Origin: Campylobacteraceae bacterium
GTDB taxonomy: Bacteria; Campylobacterota; Campylobacteria; Campylobacterales; Campylobacteraceae
Direction of reading: 5' to 3'
Assembly (NCBI GenBank): GCA_031266555.1
Contig: JAISAU010000024.1
Location: 1-64,000, forward strand
DNA length: 64,000 nucleotides
Below, piece after piece: positions 44,901 to 54,459 of the stretch. The notes beneath the pieces are model-generated. The model ran no database searches, had not been told where the DNA came from, and saw only the letters and a list, made by a program, of their open reading frames with translations. The translations under genes and the position numbers were made by a program. Numbering within the stretch: position 1 is the first letter of the stretch; every line of letters starts with the position of its first letter.

Positions 44901-46713
44901 CATCCGCTATGGTTATATCTGCGGCTGATGAAAGCAAAGCATAAGCCCCGTTGCCTTTTGTCAAAATATAAGAGTTATCGCCTATATTTATATGTGAACC
45001 GCTTTGCGAATAAACAGCTGACGAACCGTCGCCTTCTGTAGTTATGCTTGAGTTACCGCTTACATTTATATCAGAATATACTTGTGCCGCAAGCGCGTAA
45101 GAGTTTATACCCGCCGTACCGACAGAAGCGTTATCCGCTATATTTATGCTTGAACCAGCGTCAATACTTCTACCCTCGGAAGTAACGGCATAAGAACCGT
45201 CTCCTTGTGTAGTTATAAACGCATTTTTTCCTATAATGGTAGTCGCATTGGCATTGCTTGTTGAAGTGCCTACTAAAGTGCGAACCGCATGAGAGACATC
45301 TCCTTGCGTAATTATAAAAGCGTTATCGCCAACTGTAACGTTACTCCTATCAAATGTCTCAAGAGCGGTGGCAGTATTTCCATATGTTAGGATAGTTAAA
45401 TTATCGCCGAAAATTCCTACGCTTTTCTCTCTGATTTGCACTCCCAGCGATTGATTTCCGTATGTAGTTATGATGGCGTTATTGCCTACCGTAATCTTAT
45501 CGTCTCCAACGCCATCATAACCATTTCTGATTTTTATACCAAAACCGCCTTCATTATTGCTACTCTGACCCGTATATCTTCCTTCTCCATATGTAGTGAT
45601 ACGCGCATTATCGCCTATTGATATACTTGAATCGGTAAATTGAACCGCGCTGGCAAGATACCCATAAGTAGCTATATTGGCGTTATCGCCGATAATTAAA
45701 TTCGCTCCCCCTCCTCCATATACCGCATGAGGCTGACCGTTGTATCTGCTGTCGTCATAATAAATCGTCGTACCTGTGGAAGTTATAACAGCATTGTCGC
45801 CTATCGTGGCATTTCCTCCGCTTAACATACTTACCGCATGTGAATTACGATTTCCATTTGCGGTAATAATCGTATTATCGCCAATATACGCGACACTGCT
45901 GGCTCTGCCAAGATTTAGCGCACTTCCCCATCCTTGAATGCTTATGTTTGCGTCATTGCCTATTATTACTGTAGAACCGACAGCCGTAGTGCCTAAGACA
46001 TAAACCGCGGTAGACGCCCACCCTTCGCCTATCAACCCGCACATTCCGCAATATTGGTTACCTCCTATGGTAGCTATAGTCGCATTATTACCGATAAGTA
46101 AAATAGAATCCTCATAAGTAGCGACGCCGTAACTGCCAACTCCAGTTGTCAAAATATTCGCGTTATCGCCGACAGTAACGTTTGAATATTGCGCTCTAAT
46201 CCCATAACTCGTACTGACAGGCACTGCAACGCCGTGAGTTGTCGGAGGTATGTCGGGACCATAAGTGCTTATTTTGGCATTATCCCCTATATTTATATTT
46301 GAATAACTTTCCGCGTTTACAGCATGCGAATTAGTGCTATTTGTAATCAAATTCACATTATTGCCTACACTGATATTAGCGCCGTTTTGTGCGTAAACGG
46401 CATAAGCGTTTGCGCCTTTGGTATCAACGTTTAATCCGTTAAAACTCCAAGTTCCGTTATTGTTGTTATGCACGCCGTGCATACCGCCGCTTGTTACGCC
46501 TACCTCCAACAATGACGAACTTGAAACTCCGCTTGAAGCGTTCGCGTAAATATCCGAATTTACCGTTTCATCGCAAACTACATGTCCTCCTCCCAAATCA
46601 ACGCAATCAGCGTTAAGATTTGAAACCAAAAACAAACCGACAAAAATAAAAATATAAGAAAAACTTCTCACACTTTTCTTGTTGTCGCAACTATTTGAGT
46701 ATATTTTATACAT
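41980..46713 (-). CDS. Large autotransporter with beta-helical repeat passenger
   Basis: 1577 residues. Signal peptide to about residue 36 (ending LNADC). Passenger of about 1200 residues consists of some 45 repeats of 20-25 residues built on (I/V)GDNA-x-I-x-T-x-G-x3-(Y/H)-A-(V/L), a beta-helix. A Ser/Gly linker (GGGSSGGP near 1280) precedes the 290-residue outer-membrane beta-barrel (WVRTYAGELDSFDKKFN onward), ending LGYKYSF with the terminal Phe recognised by BAM. A block of about 400 residues in the passenger is present twice, and each copy contains a CGxCG motif. Likely a surface adhesin or biofilm factor. Confidence 0.92.
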   Translation of the reverse strand: MYKIYSNSCDNKKSVRSFSYIFIFVGLFLVSNLNADCVDLGGGHVVCDETVNSDIYANASSGVSSSSLLEVGVTSGGMHGVHNNNNGTWSFNGLNVDTKGANAYAVYAQNGANISVGNNVNLITNSTNSHAVNAESYSNINIGDNAKISTYGPDIPPTTHGVAVPVSTSYGIRAQYSNVTVGDNANILTTGVGSYGVATYEDSILLIGNNATIATIGGNQYCGMCGLIGEGWASTAVYVLGTTAVGSTVIIGNDANISIQGWGSALNLGRASSVAYIGDNTIITANGNRNSHAVSMLSGGNATIGDNAVITSTGTTIYYDDSRYNGQPHAVYGGGGANLIIGDNANIATYGYLASAVQFTDSSISIGDNARITTYGEGRYTGQSSNNEGGFGIKIRNGYDGVGDDKITVGNNAIITTYGNQSLGVQIREKSVGIFGDNLTILTYGNTATALETFDRSNVTVGDNAFIITQGDVSHAVRTLVGTSTSNANATTIIGKNAFITTQGDGSYAVTSEGRSIDAGSSINIADNASVGTAGINSYALAAQVYSDINVSGNSSITTEGDGSSAVYSQSGSHINIGDNSYILTKGNGAYALLSSAADITIADGSNISTTGANSHAINAQNGANIDVGDSAFVSTNGVGSYALNAQSGSNISIGNSAYIVTNGTDSHAVYATSNSNINIGDNANIITYGSDFPSQSRSHGVYAGFNSSITIGDNANILTTGVGSYGVGGIGSTGNDNVHITIGDNASIVTIGGDPNCGQCGLSPTTGWWSYGIYMGVKNSDITIGDNALVSTQGANAFAVAARNTNAAVYMGDNATIITYGNNGSKAIMIDSASKGVFLGDNAVITTYGNATPTGTNNPHAVQFTGDSSVSSFFVTGDNAIITTYGYDASAISASSYANVIIGDNARITTYGEGRYTGQSSSNEGGFGIKIRGSYGNLLLGNNALITTYGNQAVGVQIRERSVGTFGDNLTILTHGNTATALETYDRSNVTVGDNAFIATIGNASHAVHTLAYAGTTPSYAGNATTVIGKNSYISTEGDGSHALFVEGRSNNDSVVGIVLNTNTNISVLGDNSYALYSASNGIIQTSGSSKLNILGDITAVNNGIVDLDLKEGSTFIGNTILNSGRIDLALDGSNSLWRLKGNSSLTNLSLTNEAKVDLTKSPSYANLIIDNLSGNGVFYQRINLSETGDLITINDSSSGNHKLIFDDSALGGYTVDGSETFLVVEQNQSGTYNAVFTGEVYIGAYTYRINDINNTQYLTTGISNNSGGGSSGGPTINPIASSSISFSNINYISNYANTQTLLQRMGELDTDRDTLDDIWVRTYAGELDSFDKKFNIQDTSYYGLQAGFDRIYNIGNAKGFIGLTFGVSKTDINYKQGNGEVSSYDFGLYASYKNENKFYVDTLLKYTKNDNEFDMTTSNGAYIKGDANANSYSLSIESGKRFNVGSGFYIEPQAEFTFSKQSSGTSVASSGLKTKFDSYNSILGRAGTIIGYSLKDKTNVYYKIGYIKEFDGDISYSFNSSGDKQTYKLDGDVFDNAVGITSTIGDDHHIYFEGTYQIGDSFNNKKANLGYKYSF

Positions 46714-46950
46714 ATTAGCCCCTCTCCATTAATAGATTGCGAATTATATATCTTGAAATATTAAAATGATATTAATAACGATATGTATTATCAATATAAA
46801 TTTCACGATTGTCAATAATTTTTGAGCCGTTTTGTTGGTTGAAGCATATAAATGCGCCTTAATATGCGAGAAACTTATCGTTTCATTTAAATATAATTTC
46901 TTACATGTAACTATAAATCCTACGAAGACTTAAAGCTCTTAGAGCAAAAT

Positions 46951-47305
46951 TTAGTTGAACTGGAATAAAGATTATATTGAAATAAATTGCTGTCTTGATA
47001 ATAATGAAAGCAATTTAATTAAGTTGAACCAAAACAAGTATTGTGTTGAAATAAGAAGGTTACGATGCACCGTTCTGTATCGCTGTTGCGTTGAACAAAA
47101 ACAAAGGTTGTATTGAAATCAAAAATATGACGCTTGGGATATAGGAATATACACTAAGTTGAACTGAGACAAGTGTTGTCTTAAAATCGGCAAAGCGTTA
47201 GAAACTGTTTTAGACGCTTTAAGTTGAGCTGAAAGTGTTGTATCAAAATCTTTTGCGGCGAATTTTGTAAAAAGTAAAAGAACTTTGTAAGGTTGTATTG
47301 GAATA
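46951..47305 (+). CRISPR. Degenerate CRISPR-like array
   Basis: Five diverged copies of a roughly 35-base repeat with core GTTGAAC near its start and GTTGTATTGAAAT near its end: 46951-46984, 47019-47053, 47086-47120, 47154-47188 and 47219-47250, plus a sixth partial copy ending at 47305 (GGTTGTATTGGAATA). The GTTGAAC (or GTTGAGC) cores start at 46954, 47023, 47090, 47158 and 47223, spacing 65-69 bases. The intervening 30-34-base segments are all different. The middle of the repeat can form a short hairpin (ACAA-GTG-TTGT). No cas gene is in the window. Copies differ at several positions, so it is a relic. Confidence 0.65.
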
Positions 47306-47338
47306 TGGACGTTTTCGGCGCATTAATATGTAACTTCT

Positions 47339-47640
47339 TACATGTAAGCACATGTAGAGCAAATATATATGTTAATCAACAAAATAATTTCATACATGTA
47401 ACGCTTTTAACTGCTTTTATACAAAATTTTATTTCAAAAATAATCTATACATGTAACCGCATGTGAAGTAAAATAATAATTTAATACAGGCGTATTTGGT
47501 TAACTACCAAACATAATTTCATACATGTAGTGTTTTTAACTGCTTTTAACAAAGTTTCCATCTCAAAAAATAATCTCTACATGTAGAGCAAAATATATGT
47601 TAATCAATAAAATCATTTCATACATGTAGCGTTTTTTGAC
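47339..47640. repeat. Tandem repeat of a 110-120-base unit containing ACATGT palindromes
   Basis: The unit begins (A/G)CATGT(A/G)-(G)AG(C/T)-AAA, includes ATGTTAATCAA(C/T)AAAAT(A/C)ATTTCATACATGTA, then GTTTTTAACTGCTTTTA and ends AAAATAATCT(A/C)TAC. Starts are near 47349, 47459 and 47579, giving nearly three copies. Each holds an ACATGT near the beginning and another in the middle. Seven ACATGT copies occur in 300 bases. No coding frame. Confidence 0.75.
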
Positions 47641-47718
47641 TGTTTTTTTAGTTCTGATATGACGCATTAACAAAAAAGGCAAAATGAAATTTGCTATGAG
47701 TTAAATAATCTCAGATAT

Positions 47719-48363
47719 TTAATTTAGCGCGTAACCTATCTCTTTAACTATTTTTATGGCGTTTTCGGGAAGTTTTTTACGTAACCTCTTGATAAGCGCT
47801 CTTATGTTTAATATGGAAGTATCCTCGCCCTCCCATATATACTCTTCCATTTCGTTAAACGTGACGATACGCTGACGATTTTTTACAAAAAGCTCAAAAA
47901 ATAGTATCTCTTTTTTCGCGAGCGGTATCTCTTTGCCTTTGTCGTCATATAGTCTGCTATTTTCATAATTAAACGTATATCCGCCCGTTAGGTTTATAAC
48001 AGAAATTGTTGAAGACCTGCAAAACTTTTTAATTTTTTGCAAAAGCTCGTAATTAAAAAACGGCTTTTTCAAATAATCGTCAGCCCCTATTTCATAAGCT
48101 TTTTGAATATTGTCCAATTCGTGATTTGAACTAATGATAATAACCGGCACATTTTTGTGATACATTCTTATAGTGTCAAGTATGCTTATGCCGTCAACGG
48201 ATGGCACATTTATATCTAAAACATAGCAGTGATAACCGTTATTTATCGCGTTTAACGCCTCTTCTCCATCATAAAAAACATCCGCTTTAAAGTCTTCTTG
48301 TTCTAAAGTGACTTTTATCAAATTCGCCAATCTCTCATTGTCTTCCAAGACTAAGATTTTCAT
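47719..48363 (-). CDS. OmpR-type response regulator
   Basis: 214 residues. Receiver domain 1-115 with acidic pocket E7/D8, phosphoacceptor Asp50 (YVLDINVPSVDG), and Lys near 99 (DDYLKKPF). C-terminal winged helix (about 125-214; KKEILFFELFVKNRQRIVTFNEMEEYIW...RALIKRLRKKLP). Start overlaps the kinase stop by four bases. Controls unknown genes; the autotransporter and the asparaginase-dcuA-aspA group are neighbours. Confidence 0.92.
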   Translation of the reverse strand: MKILVLEDNERLANLIKVTLEQEDFKADVFYDGEEALNAINNGYHCYVLDINVPSVDGISILDTIRMYHKNVPVIIISSNHELDNIQKAYEIGADDYLKKPFFNYELLQKIKKFCRSSTISVINLTGGYTFNYENSRLYDDKGKEIPLAKKEILFFELFVKNRQRIVTFNEMEEYIWEGEDTSILNIRALIKRLRKKLPENAIKIVKEIGYALN

Positions 48364-50192
48364 TTTACAGCCTCCAGAGATATTTTAAAACAAGCTCCGT
48401 CTTTTTTATTGAAAGCCTCTATTTTTCCGCCCATCTTATTTTCAATTATAAGTTTTGACATGTAAAGTCCTATGCCATGTCCGTTTTTCTTAGTCGTATA
48501 ATAAGCGTCAAATATATGCAAAAACATATCGTCTCCTATGCCGCCCGCGTTATCGCTTATCTCTATAACGACAAGCTCTTTTTTGTTGTATATGAAAAAC
48601 TCTACTTGTCCTCTTTTTATCGCTCTTTTGCTTCTAAGTTCCGTTATCTGATCTTTGGCGTTATTTACGATATTTAAAAGTATTTGCATAAACTCGTTTT
48701 TATAGCCGTAAACGGTTAGCCGTTCTGCCTTATTTTTATTTATAATGATGTCTATATAGTTGTATTTTATCGTATGGTTTATAATCTTCATCATAGATTT
48801 TATAGCCTCTTCCACATTGAAAGTGACTTTAACGGCAGAAGGCGATATAAATTTTTGGAAATCGCTTATGGTGTCGGTCATATAGCGTATTTGAACCATA
48901 ATATCTTTTACAAACTGACTGTTTTTGTCGCGCTCTTTAAAAGCGTGTTCTTGAGCTATGGTCGCTATCTCTACCAAAGGATTTTTCCACTGATGCGCGA
49001 TGGAAGAAAATACTTCGCCAATTTCAGCCAATTTTGACTGTTGAATGACAAACTGTCTGTGTTTGTTTTTTTCAAGTTCAGCAAGGCGTAATTTTTTCTC
49101 ATTTCTAACTCTCATGTAGATATTATGCAAAAGTCCTAAAATCAAAAAAACCAAAAGCGGCGAGATAATAAAAACGAAATTTATAAACTCTCTGTATTTG
49201 TCAAAAAACGTCTGCGGCATATTTATAATCGTATAATCTTTGACTGCGAGACTTGGCTGTAGATTGAACTCTTTCATCTTATTTAAATCAAATTGAAAAG
49301 AGTATTTGTCAAGCGTTGTAGTAAAAAGCGGCTTTAATTTGCCCTCTAAAATATCAATCGCGACCCTTCCCGTCTCTTGTCCGAGTTCGTCAATAAGCAC
49401 AAGTTTACCGCCAAGCGCTCCTTTGCCCATAAAAAGAGTGTCAGTGACAAAAACAGGTAATTTAAGTTTTTCAATAGTTGTGGCTATTTGATTATTTCTA
49501 TAAAAATTACCGTATTTATCGTTATAAAATCTTACATAAAAAATCGCTTCGTCATTTTTATATGAGGAAAATCTCTCTTCAATTTCGTCTAAAGTAGACG
49601 CTCTTATATACTCTATATCGATATTTTTCTCATTCTTTTTCATCGCTTCAAGTATAAAAGGATTTGTATCGTCGCCATTTTCGCTTTTGTCGTTAATAAT
49701 ATAAAGTTTTTTCAAATTTGGAATCATTTTTGAAATCATAGCGATAATTTCGCCGATAGCTCTTCTTTCGTATACGCCAAAGATTTTATCTTCAAGCTTG
49801 CTCTCCTTTATCTCTTCAAGAGAGTTTCTCTCTATCCCTGAAAAAAGAATGGGTTCGCCGGTAAAAAGTTCATGATAGTATTGAAGTATAAAATCGTAAG
49901 CGAACTTGTCAATTACGATAATCAAGTCATATTTGCGATTTTGTAATTGAAGTTTATAAAGTTCTAATAACTTTTTGTAGTATTCTCGCGAATTGATTCT
50001 TTTTGAGTCCATATATAAAACGTTGACGGTTATATCTATGTGTGAGTTAAGGACGCTCTCCAAGCCTTTTATCACATCGTCGCTCCATTGAAAGCCGCGA
50101 TGATACGAGTTAATGACAAGCACTTGTTTATCTTCGGCAAAAACGCAATTTGTCATCAATAATAAAATAAAAATTTTTATGCAAAATCTCAT
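48360..50192 (-). CDS. Sensor histidine kinase with periplasmic ABC-substrate-binding-like domain
   Basis: 610 residues. Signal/N-terminus to about 19, then a periplasmic ABC-type substrate-binding-like domain (about 22-320; VLVINSYHRGFQWSDDVIKGL) of the kind found in many Campylobacterota sensors, a membrane span at about 340-362, and a coiled segment. The H-box is AHQWKNPLVEI (His near 400). ATPase motifs: N box NIVNNAKDQI, G1 ISDNAGGIGDD, G2 GHGIGLYMSKLII. The phosphate partner is the overlapping response regulator. The ligand is probably a small solute or anion. Confidence 0.92.
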   Translation of the reverse strand: MRFCIKIFILLLMTNCVFAEDKQVLVINSYHRGFQWSDDVIKGLESVLNSHIDITVNVLYMDSKRINSREYYKKLLELYKLQLQNRKYDLIIVIDKFAYDFILQYYHELFTGEPILFSGIERNSLEEIKESKLEDKIFGVYERRAIGEIIAMISKMIPNLKKLYIINDKSENGDDTNPFILEAMKKNEKNIDIEYIRASTLDEIEERFSSYKNDEAIFYVRFYNDKYGNFYRNNQIATTIEKLKLPVFVTDTLFMGKGALGGKLVLIDELGQETGRVAIDILEGKLKPLFTTTLDKYSFQFDLNKMKEFNLQPSLAVKDYTIINMPQTFFDKYREFINFVFIISPLLVFLILGLLHNIYMRVRNEKKLRLAELEKNKHRQFVIQQSKLAEIGEVFSSIAHQWKNPLVEIATIAQEHAFKERDKNSQFVKDIMVQIRYMTDTISDFQKFISPSAVKVTFNVEEAIKSMMKIINHTIKYNYIDIIINKNKAERLTVYGYKNEFMQILLNIVNNAKDQITELRSKRAIKRGQVEFFIYNKKELVVIEISDNAGGIGDDMFLHIFDAYYTTKKNGHGIGLYMSKLIIENKMGGKIEAFNKKDGACFKISLEAVK

Positions 50193-50292
50193 TAATTCAC
50201 AACACCAAAAAAAATATAAGGTATTTTAGCGAAAAAAAGTATCTTTCCTTGTTACCTTTTTCAAATAACAAGGAAAAGTTAAAATGGGTTAT

Positions 50293-51366
<1,074 letters not shown>

Positions 51367-51460
51367 TCAAATCACAAATCTACCCTAAGTAAAAGATAGA
51401 ACGCTTATACATGTACGCATAAACGCTCTATCAATCTCCTTTAGAAAACTTTGAAAGTTT

Positions 51461-52813
51461 TTAAATTAGTATCGGAGCTATTACAAATCCTAACGTTACC
51501 GCTATTCCTATAGCTAATACTCCCGGGAATAAAAACGGATGGTTAAAGACATATTTTCCTATTCTCGTACTTCCGGTATCGTCCATTTGAACGGCAGCTA
51601 AAAGAGTAGGATACGTAGGCAACACAAACAGCGCGCTTACAGCCGCGAAAGACGCTACCATTGCCGTTGGTTCAACGCCTAATAAAATAGCCGTAGGTAT
51701 AAGCGCCCTTGCGGTCGCCGCTTGAGAATATAAAAGCGTGCTCGCAAAAAATAGCGTTATCGCCAATGTCCATGGATATTTTTGCAACAAATCGCCGGCA
51801 ACACTTTTAATACCGTCAATATTGCCGCTTACAAAAGTAGAACCAAGCCACGCCACGCCAAGAACGCAAATACAAGCTGTCATACCTGATTTAAATGTCG
51901 AAGCGTTTAGAACTTGATCGGTATCTATCTTGCAAAAAAGCGCGATAAGAGTCGCTATTGTGAGCATGAACATTATGATAGCGGCATCTCGTCCTACAAT
52001 TGGATTTTCTATCCAAGCGATATTTTTACTAATAGCGCTGGCGTAAAAAACGATTGCTAAAATACCGACTAGAAATAGTATGACCGATAATTTAGCTCCT
52101 TTTTTAGCGACAAACTCTCTTTGACCTCTTATCTTAACCAAGCCCTCTTTCAATCTCTCTTGATATACGGCGTCTTTGCTAAGATCGGTATCAAAAAGAT
52201 TGCAGATAAAAGCGGTTATCATGCATGCTATAAATGTCGTTGGAATACAAATAAATAAAATCGTAAGATATCCGACTCCAAGAGGCTCTAATACGCCGCT
52301 CATAAAAATAACGGCAGCCGAAACAGGCGAAGCCGTAATAGCTATTTGCGACGATACGACCGATACACTTAAAGGAACGGAGGGTTTAATGCCTTGTTCT
52401 TTCGCGACTTCCGCTATAACGGGAAGCGCTGAAAACGCCGTATGTCCGGTACCTGCGAATATAGTCAAAAAGTATGTTACGGTAGGTCCCAAAAATGTTA
52501 TATATTTTGGATTTTTCCTCAAAAGTTTCTCCGCCAAATGCACCAAATAATCAAGTCCTCCGGCAACTTGCATAGCCGCGATAGCCGAAATAACAGACAT
52601 AATTATCAAAATAACATCTATGGGAATAAAAACCTTATCTCCCGTAATGCCGCCCGGATTTAATCCGAGAAATAAACATAGGATTACCAAGCCTATGCCT
52701 CCGGCATAACCTATCGCTATGCCACCTAAACGAACGCCTATAAAAATAGCTCCCAATACTACAAATACTTGTAGTATTAAAAGCACCTCAGGACTGAAAA
52801 AAGCACTTAACAT
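51461..52813 (-). CDS. dcuA: Anaerobic C4-dicarboxylate/aspartate transporter DcuA
   Basis: 450 residues, 10-12 spans. Conserved segments AMQVAGGLDYLVHLAEKLLRKNPKYITFLGP, LTIFAGTGHTAFSALPVIAEVAKEQGIKPS, AITASPVSAAVIFMSG and KSGMTACICVLGVAWLG are closer to DcuA than DcuB. Exchanges aspartate, fumarate or succinate during fumarate respiration. Thirteen bases downstream of aspA. Confidence 0.93.
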   Translation of the reverse strand: MLSAFFSPEVLLILQVFVVLGAIFIGVRLGGIAIGYAGGIGLVILCLFLGLNPGGITGDKVFIPIDVILIIMSVISAIAAMQVAGGLDYLVHLAEKLLRKNPKYITFLGPTVTYFLTIFAGTGHTAFSALPVIAEVAKEQGIKPSVPLSVSVVSSQIAITASPVSAAVIFMSGVLEPLGVGYLTILFICIPTTFIACMITAFICNLFDTDLSKDAVYQERLKEGLVKIRGQREFVAKKGAKLSVILFLVGILAIVFYASAISKNIAWIENPIVGRDAAIIMFMLTIATLIALFCKIDTDQVLNASTFKSGMTACICVLGVAWLGSTFVSGNIDGIKSVAGDLLQKYPWTLAITLFFASTLLYSQAATARALIPTAILLGVEPTAMVASFAAVSALFVLPTYPTLLAAVQMDDTGSTRIGKYVFNHPFLFPGVLAIGIAVTLGFVIAPILI

Positions 52814-52825
52814 TGCTTTACTCCT

Positions 52826-54271
52826 TTATTTTTTAATGGTTTGCTTGCCATCTATTTTATGTTTTTCGGATAATCCGAAATTGTGAGGTTTAATCATATT
52901 TTCAGGTCTTATAATATCGTCAAGTTCTTCTTTTGCTAAAAAACCTCTCTCAAGTACTATATTGTATACCGAACCTCCGGTCTCCAAAGCCTCTTTCGCT
53001 ACAGAAGTTGAGTTTTCATATCCTATAAAAGGGTTCAAAGCCGTTACTAAGCCTATGCTGTTTAATACTAAATCTTTACATCTTTGTTTATTCGCCGTAA
53101 TACCGTCCACGCAAGCGTAGGCTAGCGTTTTAAACGCATTGCTCATCATATTTGTCGAATTAAAAAGATTATAAGCGATAACCGGCTCAAAAACGTTAAG
53201 CTGCAATTGACCGCCTTCGCTTGCTAAAGTAACGGTGATATCAGAACCTATCACTTGAAAACAAACTTGATTTACTACTTCGGGGATTACAGGATTTACT
53301 TTGCCGGGCATTATTGAACTTCCAGGTTGCATGGCAGGAAGATTTATCTCGTTAAATCCGGTTCTTGGGCCTGAGCTTAAAAGTCTCAAATCATTACAAA
53401 TTTTTGACATTTTAGCAGCGACTCTTTTCAAAACGCCGGATATTTGCACGTAAGCGCCCGTATCTTGAGTAGCCTCGACCAAATCTTTAGCCGTTATAAA
53501 CGGGCGACCGGTTACTTCTTGAAGTTTGTTCTCCACTAATTTCGGATAGTCAGGATGCGAGTTAATGCCGGTTCCTATAGCAGTCGCTCCAAGATTCATC
53601 TCTCTTACTAATTGTCTTGCCTCGTCCACTCTTTGAATATCTTCACCAATCATAATAGAGTAAGTCCTAAACTCTTGCTCCAAAGTCATCGGAACAGCGT
53701 CTTGAAGTTGCGTTCTTCCCATCTTTATCACATCTTTAAACTCTGAGGCTTTTTTAGCGAACGAGTCTTTTATGATATTCATAGACTCTATTAAACCTCC
53801 CAATCTCTCATAAATAGCTATGCGCAAAGCTGTAGGATACGCGTCGTTTGTAGATTGAGACAAATTTACGTCATTATTTGGATGAAGGTATTTATACTCG
53901 CCTTTTTTATGTCCCATAAGCTCAAGTCCAATATTGGCTATAACTTCATTCGCATTCATATTTGTTGAAGTTCCCGCTCCGCCTTGAATCATATCCACCA
54001 CAAATTGGTCGTGATATTTTCCGTTTATTATCTCATCGCAAGCTTCGCAAATAGCGTTTTTCTTAGCTTCTGTGAGCAATTTCAATTCATAGTTCGCCAA
54101 AGCGGCGGCTTTTTTTACTAAAGCTAATGATTTTATGAAAACCGGAAAACTTGAAAGCTTTACGCCTGTTATATGAAAGTTCTCTTGCGCCCGCGCCGTT
54201 TGCACGCCGTAATAACAATCGTTAGAGATTTCTTTATCGCCGATTAAGTCGTGTTCTATACGAAAAGACAT
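52826..54271 (-). CDS. aspA: Aspartate ammonia-lyase
   Basis: 481 residues of the fumarase/aspartase class II family: QGGAGTSTNMNANEVIAN, HPNNDVNLSQSTNDAYPTALRIA, GRTQLQDAVPMTLEQEF, and the signature GSSIMPGKVNPV (catalytic Ser). The subgroup fits AspA rather than FumC. Converts aspartate to fumarate and ammonia. First gene of the aspA-dcuA-asparaginase unit, transcribed away from rpoD. Confidence 0.95.
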   Translation of the reverse strand: MSFRIEHDLIGDKEISNDCYYGVQTARAQENFHITGVKLSSFPVFIKSLALVKKAAALANYELKLLTEAKKNAICEACDEIINGKYHDQFVVDMIQGGAGTSTNMNANEVIANIGLELMGHKKGEYKYLHPNNDVNLSQSTNDAYPTALRIAIYERLGGLIESMNIIKDSFAKKASEFKDVIKMGRTQLQDAVPMTLEQEFRTYSIMIGEDIQRVDEARQLVREMNLGATAIGTGINSHPDYPKLVENKLQEVTGRPFITAKDLVEATQDTGAYVQISGVLKRVAAKMSKICNDLRLLSSGPRTGFNEINLPAMQPGSSIMPGKVNPVIPEVVNQVCFQVIGSDITVTLASEGGQLQLNVFEPVIAYNLFNSTNMMSNAFKTLAYACVDGITANKQRCKDLVLNSIGLVTALNPFIGYENSTSVAKEALETGGSVYNIVLERGFLAKEELDDIIRPENMIKPHNFGLSEKHKIDGKQTIKK

Positions 54272-54387
54272 TGTTGCCTCCTTAAAAAATTTATGTAATT
54301 GTAGGTATACAAAAAGATTTCAAAATGACTTTTTATAATTTGGCAAACAAGATCAAAGATTGCCAAAAATGCAACTCAATAATTTTT

Positions 54388-54410
54388 AAAAAATTTTGGG
54401 TATAATACTT
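54388..54410 (+). promoter_or_regulatory. Sigma-70 promoter of rpoD
   Basis: TTTTGGGTATAAT at 54394-54406 has a perfect -10 box (TATAAT at 54401-54406) preceded by the extended TTTTGGG element frequent in Campylobacterota, and no clear -35. It lies about 54 bases upstream of ATG 54460. Confidence 0.8.
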
Positions 54411-54459
54411 CCCTTTCTAATTTTAAATCTAAATAATGAAACCATAAAGGAGCAAAGCT

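Noticed and set aside
43014-45621. Several plus-strand frames inside the autotransporter
   Set aside because: All are shadows of the repetitive passenger-coding sequence on the minus strand.
47339-47640. Continuation of the CRISPR-like array
   Set aside because: The repeat unit is 110-120 bases, the whole unit is repeated rather than separated by unique spacers, and the GTTGAAC core is absent.
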